Shown here: one piece after another, positions 31,681-38,996 of the stretch
How positions within the stretch are numbered: the first letter of the stretch is position 1
Layout: each line of letters opens with the position of its first letter
NCBI RefSeq assembly: GCF_003259745.1
Contig: NZ_QLMC01000002.1
Coordinates: 186,001-250,000, forward strand
DNA length: 64,000 nucleotides
Reading direction: 5' to 3'
Source: Larkinella arboricola
GTDB lineage: Bacteria; Bacteroidota; Bacteroidia; Cytophagales; Spirosomataceae
The notes under the pieces: model-generated
The model's input: only the letters and a program-made list of their open reading frames with translations
Told to the model about the DNA's origin: nothing
Databases searched by the model: none
Translations under genes and position numbers: made by a program

Positions 31681-33141
31681 TTAATGGTTCATTGGGCCGC
31701 CCGGCATCATCATGGTCATGAGCGACGGTGTAATTCGTAGGTAAATCTGTCCTGATAACGGTATTTTACCATAAATCGGTTCCAGCGATTTTCCGGGGAG
31801 ATGACCGGTTAGTTGCGCACCCAGCACCAGATCCGTCCGGGCCAACTGCAAAAGCCGGTGGTTCATTCCCAGTGTCAGGCTGTTGATGGTAACCGGGAAA
31901 GTTTCTTCCGTTTTATAGTCGAAAAAATAATCGTGCAGCCCCAGTTCGTCAACGGATTTGGTGATGTTTTCATACCGTCCGTACAAAGCCGTTCGGCCCA
32001 GTTGCAAACTGCTTTCGGCCAGGTACGCGTTTTCATTGACACCGTCGTGCGAATTCATCCCCCAGACCAGCGCCGAGGAAACGTAGCGGTCGGGCCGTCC
32101 CAGCAATTTACTGTGCAAAAGTGATGCCGTCGTGCGGGTCACGTTATGATCCGGGTCAATGGCTTCCGGGCTTTTGAGGAATCCCTGCGAAAATTGGAGG
32201 GCCAGCGAAGGCGACGGGTTGACCGAAAGCCGGTACGAATAACTGTCGAAGCGCGGACGGTCGAAGCCATACCGGTTTTCGTTCGGTTCGCGGCCCGTAA
32301 AGCTCGACACTTCCAGCTTGGCGATTTTGTAACGAAACCCCGCCGTGGCCACCCCGTAGGTGATGTGGGTGGCGTCGGTCCAGTGGTGTCCCAGGGGAGA
32401 GTCCGGGTTGTTGAACGACGAAATCCGGTGCATAAAAGCCGGTGGTCCCAGTGCCGGTTCGCCGGGGTAACCGATGTAACCAAACACATCCGCGTTGGGC
32501 GAAAGCGCGTAGGAATACCCAACCGACAGTTCCGAGAATAAGTCGTGCTGGTGCTGGCGGTCAACCAGCCGCTGGCCTTTGTAGGTTTCGCCCGACTGAA
32601 ACAGCAGCGGATACCCGTTGTTGCCCACGGTGAACGGGTCGAGCGAAAGCATGGCTTTGAGGGCCAGTAAACCCCGCCGGCCAACGGGACGCTGCGCCAT
32701 GCCCATCACATAGTTGGGGGCGTCAAAAGCCGTCGCCCGGCCCCTTTTGCCGGGGTTGTTGAAATTCTGGTTGGTGTGGCGAATGAAAAGGCTGTAGTGG
32801 ATCATGGTCATCCACGGGCGGCCAGACGGGCCGGTTGGGTGCGCCATGTACATATACATCGGCGTCTGGTCGGGGTGCCAGGCCGTGCCGGACGCGTTCC
32901 GGTTCATGGGCAGGTTCCGCGAATACAGGTGCGACATCATCGACATCCCCTGTTGCATCTGCATCATGTTGTGCATGGCGTGGTTCATGGCGGCACGGTC
33001 CATGCTATCCTGCCGCATCATCTTTCTGGCGGGCGGCATCTTGACCTTCCGGCTGGTGTCTGCCGGAAAGCCATCTGCCCGGGCTGACCCGATGATGCTG
33101 CACAAAAAAAGTACGAGTAACGGTTTTAAGGTTGTATTCAT
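31681..33141 (-). CDS. Met-rich outer-membrane beta-barrel protein of the metal locus
   Basis: 486 aa with a signal peptide (MNTTLKPLLVLFLCSIIGSA). Residues 35-75 form a Met/His/Gln-rich stretch (MMRQDSMDRAAMNHAMHNMM, MQQGMSMMSH), a composition associated with Cu(I) binding. The remainder has alternating aromatic/polar strands and ends with repeated beta segments (GQIYLRITPSLMTMMM), consistent with a barrel. I know no characterised homologue; similar proteins accompany copper genes in Bacteroidota. A copper-efflux or copper-capture porin is a reasonable inference only. It lies between a Csp-like and an HMA gene. Confidence 0.7.
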   Translation of the reverse strand: MNTTLKPLLVLFLCSIIGSARADGFPADTSRKVKMPPARKMMRQDSMDRAAMNHAMHNMMQMQQGMSMMSHLYSRNLPMNRNASGTAWHPDQTPMYMYMAHPTGPSGRPWMTMIHYSLFIRHTNQNFNNPGKRGRATAFDAPNYVMGMAQRPVGRRGLLALKAMLSLDPFTVGNNGYPLLFQSGETYKGQRLVDRQHQHDLFSELSVGYSYALSPNADVFGYIGYPGEPALGPPAFMHRISSFNNPDSPLGHHWTDATHITYGVATAGFRYKIAKLEVSSFTGREPNENRYGFDRPRFDSYSYRLSVNPSPSLALQFSQGFLKSPEAIDPDHNVTRTTASLLHSKLLGRPDRYVSSALVWGMNSHDGVNENAYLAESSLQLGRTALYGRYENITKSVDELGLHDYFFDYKTEETFPVTINSLTLGMNHRLLQLARTDLVLGAQLTGHLPGKSLEPIYGKIPLSGQIYLRITPSLMTMMMPGGPMNH

Positions 33142-33168
33142 GATAATAGCGCGTTAATTAGGCGGGCC

Positions 33169-33507
33169 TCAGGCGTTGGCCGAATGTTTCCGGCAATCGT
33201 CGGCGCACCGGCGGCAGGCTTCGGCGCAGGCCCGGCAATGTTCATCGTCGTGTTTGCTGCATTCTTCCGCACAGGCGTCGCACACTTCGGCACAGAGTAC
33301 CATAAAGTCCATCATGTACTCAGAATTGCGGGCGGTGAGGCTCGCACACATTTTACAGAAATCGGCACAGTCGCGACAGAGTCGGATGCAGTCCCGCATC
33401 ATCATAACGTGTTCTTCCTGTAAACAGGCGGTGACACACTGTTCGCAGGCGGCTGCGCAATCAAAACAAATCTGAACGTGCTCTGCGTGGCGTTGCATAC
33501 TTTCCAT
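33169..33507 (-). CDS. Four-helix bundle copper-binding protein (Csp / DUF326-like)
   Basis: 112 aa with 19 cysteines, nearly all in Cxx(x)C spacing along four helices: CFDCAAACEQCVTAC, CIRLCRDCADFCKMC, CAEVCDACAEEC, CRACAEACRRCADDC. This is the copper storage protein pattern, where Cys line the core of a four-helix bundle and bind many Cu(I). There is no signal peptide, so it resembles the cytosolic Csp3 group. The N-terminal HAEHVQICFDC is typical. It would buffer copper taken up or not yet exported by the neighbouring proteins. Confidence 0.9.
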   Translation of the reverse strand: MESMQRHAEHVQICFDCAAACEQCVTACLQEEHVMMMRDCIRLCRDCADFCKMCASLTARNSEYMMDFMVLCAEVCDACAEECSKHDDEHCRACAEACRRCADDCRKHSANA

Positions 33508-33569
33508 ACCGTGTAAGTTTATATAAGTGAACAGTTGATTTACATCTTCTTATGTTACGGTCGGTAATG

Positions 33570-33626
33570 CAAAAGTAGAATGGCGGTCCGGCTTCAAACG
33601 TACATAAACCGGGTGCGGTTGTACAT
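33570..33626 (-). promoter_or_regulatory. Possible promoter and direct repeats upstream of the Csp gene
   Basis: Minus-strand TACTTTTG (33570-33577) matches TAnnTTTG; a TTTG lies 17 bp upstream, slightly short. Further upstream GTACAT occurs at 33600 and 33621, direct repeats 21 bp apart (two helical turns). It could be an internal start within the metal locus. Confidence 0.35.
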
Positions 33627-34204
33627 CATTTTGGCTGACCTATTCGGTCGATCTCCGTGCGGTAAGCGGTTTCCGTTCGCTTGAAATCACTCGGGGTCAG
33701 CCCCACCAGTTGCTTGAATTGATTCGACAGGTGTTGTGTACTGCTGTAACCCAGCCGCCACGCTATCTCACTAAGGGTTAACTCGCCATAGCGCAAATAT
33801 TCTTTCACTTTCTCAATTTTCTGAGCAATGACGTACTTCTCAATGGTCATGGCTTCCACCGCCGAGAACAGGTGACTCAGGTATGAATAGTCGTAACCGA
33901 TTTTCTGCGTCAGGAAATCCGACAGGTTCTGGTGCTCCGGGCGCTCGCGCCGATCGTGGTGTATTTCGTTGACAATGATGGTTTTAATTTGCTCCACCAG
34001 CACGGCTTTCCGGTCTTCCAGCAGCTCAAAGTCGTTTTCGGCCAGCGCCTGCCGAATCTGATCCAGCGAAACCGTCGGGGGCAGTTCGCCCACTTCGACC
34101 TCGCCCAGTTCAACCTTCTGAACGTCAATACCAAATTCTTCCAGAATCTCCCGGACCGCGCGCTTGCACCGTCCGCAAACCATGTGTTTGATGTATAGTT
34201 TCAT
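33626..34204 (-). CDS. HMA-AraC fusion transcriptional regulator
   Basis: 192 aa from ATG at 34204. A GTG at 34225, overlapping the TonB-receptor stop as TAGTG, would add seven residues and offers coupling. Residues 1-65 are an HMA-like domain with the metal motif MVCGRCKRAV. The C-terminal 110 residues are an AraC-type double HTH (DFLTQKIGYDYSYLSHLFSA, LTLSEIAWRLGYSSTQHLSN, PSDFKR). It therefore probably reads Cu or a related metal directly through the CxxC and controls the locus. Stand-alone proteins of this design accompany TonB copper receptors in Bacteroidota. Confidence 0.88.
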   Translation of the reverse strand: MKLYIKHMVCGRCKRAVREILEEFGIDVQKVELGEVEVGELPPTVSLDQIRQALAENDFELLEDRKAVLVEQIKTIIVNEIHHDRRERPEHQNLSDFLTQKIGYDYSYLSHLFSAVEAMTIEKYVIAQKIEKVKEYLRYGELTLSEIAWRLGYSSTQHLSNQFKQLVGLTPSDFKRTETAYRTEIDRIGQPK

Positions 34205-34224
34205 ACGTAATTCCAGTTCAGACA

Positions 34225-36483
34225 CTAGATTTTAAGTTTGTACCGAAATCCGGCGTAAATCATGCGGCCCGTGATTGGGCCCCAGACACGGGCCGCTGCG
34301 TCGAAATCGCGTCCGAACGGATCGTTGGCGCCGACAATCGGGTTAGACTGGCGGAAATTGCCGAGGTTTTCACCGCCCAGATAGATCTCCCACAGCCGGA
34401 ACGATTTGCTGACCTGAGCATTGATGTTATAAAAACCGGGCGCATTTTCGCGGGGCATGTTCTGGTAGCTCGTGTGCTCGTAGCCTTCGCGTAGGTACGG
34501 AATCCGGCGCGGGCCGTTCCACTGTACCGTGAAATCAAACTTCCATTTGTCGTAGGGCAGCGCATACCCGGCGTTGAACAGTACCCGGTCGCGGCTCACC
34601 ATCATGCGCGGCAGCAATAGCGTTTCGCCAAACGCCATGCCCATCGACTGCCGAACGTCGAAAAGCCGGTACGCCAGTTTGACTTCCATACGTTTGATGG
34701 GCTGGTAGTTAAGCTCGGCCTGAAAGCTGTTGGAAAAAGACCGGGCTTTCGCTCCCGGCGTCGACCGGCTCGATAGGTAATAGAAATGAAGCTCGCGCGG
34801 GTGTTCCAGATCGGCAATCAACTGGTTTTGAAAATCCGTGCGGTAGTAATCCAGCACCAGCGACGCTTTTTGCCCGAACAGCGTAAACTCCTGCGCCAGA
34901 CTGGTTCCGTAATTCCATGACACCTCGGCCTGGGGTTTGCCGTCAAAGTAAACCGTCCGCGAACTCACCAGGTAGCCGTAATTTTCGGCCAGCGCATTGG
35001 GTGTCCGGAAACCCCGGCCCGCCGACGCCCGCAGCGTCAGGTTTGGATTCAGGTCGTATTTGGCGTGGACACGGGGCGTAAACTGCGTGCCGAACAGGTT
35101 GTGGAAATCCAGCCGGGCCCCGGCCACGAGCGTCAGCTTATCCAGATATTTGTAGGTGTATTCCCCGAAAACACCCGGTACCGACTCGGTTCTGGTCATG
35201 AGGGTATCCCGGTATTTTTCGCGGTAATCGTCGAGCAGATAACTCGCGCCCACCTTAAACGAATGGTTGGTGTTGTCGATAATCGACTGGTAAATTAGAT
35301 TGCCGTACAGCGTTTGTTGCCGACCGTCGTAGGGCGTGAAGCCGAAAGCCGAGTTCTGTTCGTGATGCACGGCATTCAGAATCAGGCCCAGGCCGCGATA
35401 CGGTTTTTCGGGATATAAGCGGGCGGTTTTCGAAAAGGCTTCAAGCCGTTTGGTGGTGTTGGTAAACCGGTAGGTTGGGCTGCTGCTGCGGTTCTCGGTG
35501 GCTTGCCCGCCGGTACGGTCTTCGTAGAGCGCTCTGACGCCAAACTGGGTCATAAACCGTTCGGTGCCGTACTTGGCCCGAACCATCCCGTTATACTGGT
35601 TATAGAGTGGCAGGTCCAGAAAGTTGTCGCCGTTCTGATCGATGCGGTTTTGCAGGGTGCTGGCGTGTCCCAGAAAGCCGACGCTCCATTTTTCCGTCAG
35701 CGGTTTGGATAGATTCAGGTTGCCTTCCACGCGCCCGAAGCTGTTGACGTAGGCATTGGCCAGCACGCGTTCCTGCGCATCGGGCTTCTGAAGTTCCACG
35801 TTCATGGCCCCCGACATGCTTTCGTAACCGTTCACCACCGACCCCGCGCCCTTGCCGATGTCGATTGACGAAATCCAGGTGCCGGGTATGTAATTCAGGC
35901 CGAAGGTGGACGCCAGCCCGCGGATGGTGGGGATGTTCTCGACGTTGGTTTGCACGTAATTCCCGCTCAGGCCCAGCATCTGGATTTGCTTGGCTCCCGT
36001 CACGGCATCACTATACGACACGTTGACGGACGCGTTGGTTTCGAACGACTCCGAGAGGTTGCAACAGGCGGCTTTGGCCAGCGTTCGGGTCGTGATGATC
36101 TCGTTCTGAATGGGCGATATCCGGTCAATCTGCGACGAAGCGCCCTGAACAGTAACTTCCTGCAAGGTATTCTGGGGAGTCAGAATAACCTCCAGCACGG
36201 TCTGGTCGGTGACGGCAACGGTATCCGCTTTGAAGCCCACAAAGCTGAACACCAGTTGGTTGGTAACACCAGAGCGGGGAAGCTCAAATTTCCCTTCCGC
36301 GTTGGATGTGGTAGAAACCGTAGTACCGGCCCAGTAAATAGTGGCGCCCACCAGCGGAACGGTTTGGGTATTGACGCGCTCGGAAACCGTACCGGTAACG
36401 GTTTGTGCGTTGGTATAAAAGAATGTGATCATGGAGAGCACAAGGGCGGCTACTCCATTTTTATAGATGGAATGTGGATGCAT
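34225..36483 (-). CDS. TonB-dependent receptor of the metal locus
   Basis: 752 aa. Signal peptide (LVLSMITFFYTNAQ), an N-terminal carboxypeptidase-regulatory-like domain (VTGTVSERVNTQTVPLVGAT ... FVGFKADTV), a plug (PTIRGLASTFGLNYIPGTWI, GAGSVVNGYESMSGAMNVEL) and a 22-strand barrel ending in RMIYAGFRYKLKI with a C-terminal hydrophobic residue. The plug motif KAACCNLSESFETNASV, with a vicinal Cys pair, is shared with receptors near copper genes. It imports a metal, metallophore or metal-peptide. Its stop overlaps a GTG for the HMA-AraC regulator. Confidence 0.9.
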   Translation of the reverse strand: MHPHSIYKNGVAALVLSMITFFYTNAQTVTGTVSERVNTQTVPLVGATIYWAGTTVSTTSNAEGKFELPRSGVTNQLVFSFVGFKADTVAVTDQTVLEVILTPQNTLQEVTVQGASSQIDRISPIQNEIITTRTLAKAACCNLSESFETNASVNVSYSDAVTGAKQIQMLGLSGNYVQTNVENIPTIRGLASTFGLNYIPGTWISSIDIGKGAGSVVNGYESMSGAMNVELQKPDAQERVLANAYVNSFGRVEGNLNLSKPLTEKWSVGFLGHASTLQNRIDQNGDNFLDLPLYNQYNGMVRAKYGTERFMTQFGVRALYEDRTGGQATENRSSSPTYRFTNTTKRLEAFSKTARLYPEKPYRGLGLILNAVHHEQNSAFGFTPYDGRQQTLYGNLIYQSIIDNTNHSFKVGASYLLDDYREKYRDTLMTRTESVPGVFGEYTYKYLDKLTLVAGARLDFHNLFGTQFTPRVHAKYDLNPNLTLRASAGRGFRTPNALAENYGYLVSSRTVYFDGKPQAEVSWNYGTSLAQEFTLFGQKASLVLDYYRTDFQNQLIADLEHPRELHFYYLSSRSTPGAKARSFSNSFQAELNYQPIKRMEVKLAYRLFDVRQSMGMAFGETLLLPRMMVSRDRVLFNAGYALPYDKWKFDFTVQWNGPRRIPYLREGYEHTSYQNMPRENAPGFYNINAQVSKSFRLWEIYLGGENLGNFRQSNPIVGANDPFGRDFDAAARVWGPITGRMIYAGFRYKLKI

Positions 36484-36565
36484 AACAAGTCAAAATGTGA
36501 TGATGAAATAAACAACAGCCTCTGCCTCAACGGCATTGACCCTTATCCAGCACAAAAAGACTTCT

Positions 36566-37027
36566 CTATAGTAAAAAACTCTGGACAAACGAGAGCAGAG
36601 CGCGCCCGTAGGGGAGAGGAGGTGAGTCAGTCCGGATCGCTGCCGAGACGGTTTCAGCCGGGAGGAGGTCATTAATCAGCCAGCTAATCAGGGCCGTCGC
36701 GCCCAGTCCGGCCACATCGGCTATTGATTTAAGGAACTTGGCAACGAGTTGGGTAATGGACGACGAAAAATCGACGTTCTCGTACCGATGCTCTTCCTTG
36801 CAGCAGTCGGTGCGTTTAACGACCGGGCCGACGGAAGCGCTTTTTGAAACAGAAAACGCTTTTTTACTGTGGACCGGGCAACCGGCTTTTGCTTCCCGTT
36901 TGATGGTCATGGACACTTTCTTTCCGCGCATCTGGCACGTGTGCTCAATCAGGCCAAAGCCCGTACTGCTCAGTAGTACGATGCAGGCCATCAGGAGGTT
37001 GACGTATCGGAAAAGCGTGTGTTTCAT
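36566..37027 (-). CDS. HYC_CC_PP family protein
   Basis: 153 aa. It shows the three marks that give the family its name: an H-x-C (HTC in LIEHTCQMRGKKV), a vicinal pair CC in RTDCCKEEHRYENV and PP in TDSPPLPYG. An N-terminal signal or anchor (LLMACIVLLSSTGFGL) and a second hydrophobic stretch (IADVAGLGATALISWLI) suggest membrane attachment. The family is common in Bacteroidota beside TonB receptors and metal genes; its chemistry is unknown, but HTC/CC would suit Cu(I). It is the first gene of the leftward metal locus. Confidence 0.82.
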   Translation of the reverse strand: MKHTLFRYVNLLMACIVLLSSTGFGLIEHTCQMRGKKVSMTIKREAKAGCPVHSKKAFSVSKSASVGPVVKRTDCCKEEHRYENVDFSSSITQLVAKFLKSIADVAGLGATALISWLINDLLPAETVSAAIRTDSPPLPYGRALLSFVQSFLL

Positions 37028-37034
37028 GACGGTT

Positions 37035-37065
37035 CAAAAGTAGAGCTTCCTGTTTGCAAAAGCAA
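37035..37065 (-). promoter_or_regulatory. Predicted promoter of the metal locus
   Basis: Minus-strand TACTTTTG (37035-37042) matches TAnnTTTG, with TTG at 37063-37065, 20 bp away. The ATG at 37027 would be within a few nt of the start site, so the message may be leaderless or the true start lies at the next Met. Confidence 0.5.
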
Positions 37066-37068
37066 GTG

Positions 37069-37102
37069 CAGGATTTTGCGATACCGTACAGGATTTTGTG
37101 AT
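37069..37102. promoter_or_regulatory. Direct repeats abutting the metal-locus promoter, candidate HMA-AraC site
   Basis: CAGGATTTTGYGAT occurs at 37069-37082 and 37089-37102, identical except for one C/T, 20 bp apart (two helical turns). The nearer copy is 3 bp from the -33 element. This is the geometry AraC-family activators use. The only AraC protein nearby is the HMA-AraC regulator encoded in the same locus. Confidence 0.5.
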
Positions 37103-37140
37103 TTGGGCCGCTCGCCCGTAGTACCGGGCAGGTTATCGAT

Positions 37141-37174
37141 AAAAAAAGAGGTGGAACAACTGTCCCACCTCTTT
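37141..37174 (-). terminator. Intrinsic terminator of the SusC/SusD operon
   Basis: Stem AAAGAGGTGG (37145-37154) with CCACCTCTTT (37165-37174), followed on the minus strand by seven T. It lies 31 bp past the SusD stop. Confidence 0.88.
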
Positions 37175-37204
37175 ATAAATTCTATAATTAGTACGTGACG
37201 AATT

Positions 37205-38947
37205 TTAATAGCCGGGGTTCTGTTTCAGAACGTCAGACCCAAGAATATCGATTTGTCCTTGCGGAATCGGTAGGAATTCGTGTTTGTTTGGCGTAAACTT
37301 CGCACCACCCAGCGCACCCGGCAGGAACTGGCTGTCGTATTTCAGATAGTCATTGACTTCTTTATCAGCCGTGCCCCAGCGAACCAGGTCATAAAACCGG
37401 TGTCCTTCCATAGCCAGCTCCAGTTTCCGTTCAAACCGAACGGCGGCCCGGGCTGCATCCTTTGTTGCGAAAGCCGAAGCCGGATACTCACTGATGACAT
37501 ACTTCGCTGCCGGTTTGCCCGCATTGACGACGAAGCCCTCCGGATTAGCCGCCCGCTTGCGAACGATATTCGTGTATTCGAGCGCTTTCGTTAAGGAACC
37601 CACTTCGATTTCTGCTTCAGCCGCCATCAGCAGCACGTCAGCGTACCGGATGATGGTGTAGTTCATGGCCGTGTAAGCGGGGGTCCAGGAGCTTTTGTCA
37701 ACCAGTGATTCGTCGGCCTTATACCAGACGTATTTTTTCGTAATGTACGGACCGGCGTTGGGCTGGTTCCGGATCCAGTCGTAGCCCGGCATCACAATCC
37801 AGTCCAGGAACGGAATGCCCCGCCGACCGATTGTGTGGTCGAGACGCGGATCGACGTTACCGGCGTCCGGCGTAAAGGCTACATCCGACTTAATCCCCAT
37901 GTCGTTTTTCAGCGCGTTAGCCGGCAGGTTATACGACTTGTCCAGCAGCGGTAAACCGTTCGCGTTGGTACGGTATGAGTTGGCCAGTTCGAAGCTTGGC
38001 GCAAAGAAACCGCAGCAGCCCGCCGGACCGTTCGGACCCGTGTTGTACGGATAGTTCAGGTCAAACTCCGGGTTGGCGTTGTTGACGCTTCCGGTTCCGG
38101 AAGCCGACTGAACAGCAAAGACCGACTCCTCATTGTTATCGCTAGCGGGGCGATACAGATCAGCGTAGCGGGGTAACAGACCGTATTTCTTGCCGTTGGA
38201 CGTTTTCCCGTTGGGGATGATCAGATCGTATAAGGCTTTGGCTTCGGTGAATTTTTTCTGATACATGTAAATCTTCGCCAGGTAAGCAGCAGCAGCCCAT
38301 TTATTGGCCCGACCTACGGAAGCCTGCGTTTCCGGCAGATTTTCGTAAGCAAACTTCATGTCGGATTCAATTTTCGGCCAGATATCCTGATCGTTCTTCA
38401 CCTGTTCAATGCCCTCGTTGTAGTCGACCGTTTCGTCTACGTAAGGCACATTGTTGAAAGCCCGTTTCAGTTCAAAGTAGAAGTGCGAACGCAGAAACCG
38501 GGTTTCAGCCTCGGCCAGTTTCTTCTCGGTCTCATTCATGTCCGTAGTCTGGGGCAGTAGGCGCAGCACGGAATTGGCGCGAGCCACCCCTTCGTAATTT
38601 CCCTGCCATTTGTCGGAAATGACCCCCTGACTCGGCAGGTACTCGAACCGTTGAATCGGGTTGATATCGCTGAAGTCGCCCGGGTCTGTGCCTTTATTGG
38701 CGTCACCTCCGCGGATACTACCCCAAACCCAGTTGGAGGGGCTGGCCATCCGCTGATCGCGGCCATTAAGCTGACCATATACCGCCACCAAAGACCCGTC
38801 AATTCCTTTTTTGGTTGCCAGCTGTGCACCCGTAATCTGACCCGTCGGAAGAACCTCCAGAAAAGAATCCTTGCAGGAGTAACCAAGGAACGTCAGCGTT
38901 AGCGTAACGGCGGTGGTAACCGTCCATTTGTTATATATACTTTTCAT
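37205..38947 (-). CDS. RagB/SusD family nutrient-uptake lipoprotein
   Basis: 580 aa. Lipoprotein signal with lipobox FLGYSC. TPR-like helical core with the SusD marks DSFLEVLPTGQ at the N-terminus, LAEAETRFLRSHFYFELKRA, AAAYLAKIYMYQKKFTEAKA, RYADVLLMAAEAEIEVG and the C-terminal RFERKLELAMEGHRFYDLVR followed by PIPQGQID. It sits on the cell surface as a lid over its SusC partner, 49 bp upstream. No glycoside hydrolase follows in this operon, so the substrate (glycan, peptide or other) is unknown. Confidence 0.94.
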   Translation of the reverse strand: MKSIYNKWTVTTAVTLTLTFLGYSCKDSFLEVLPTGQITGAQLATKKGIDGSLVAVYGQLNGRDQRMASPSNWVWGSIRGGDANKGTDPGDFSDINPIQRFEYLPSQGVISDKWQGNYEGVARANSVLRLLPQTTDMNETEKKLAEAETRFLRSHFYFELKRAFNNVPYVDETVDYNEGIEQVKNDQDIWPKIESDMKFAYENLPETQASVGRANKWAAAAYLAKIYMYQKKFTEAKALYDLIIPNGKTSNGKKYGLLPRYADLYRPASDNNEESVFAVQSASGTGSVNNANPEFDLNYPYNTGPNGPAGCCGFFAPSFELANSYRTNANGLPLLDKSYNLPANALKNDMGIKSDVAFTPDAGNVDPRLDHTIGRRGIPFLDWIVMPGYDWIRNQPNAGPYITKKYVWYKADESLVDKSSWTPAYTAMNYTIIRYADVLLMAAEAEIEVGSLTKALEYTNIVRKRAANPEGFVVNAGKPAAKYVISEYPASAFATKDAARAAVRFERKLELAMEGHRFYDLVRWGTADKEVNDYLKYDSQFLPGALGGAKFTPNKHEFLPIPQGQIDILGSDVLKQNPGY

Positions 38948-38996
38948 TTTTAATAATTGCTTTTACAAAAATAAGAAAATTGGGGTAATGCATGAA

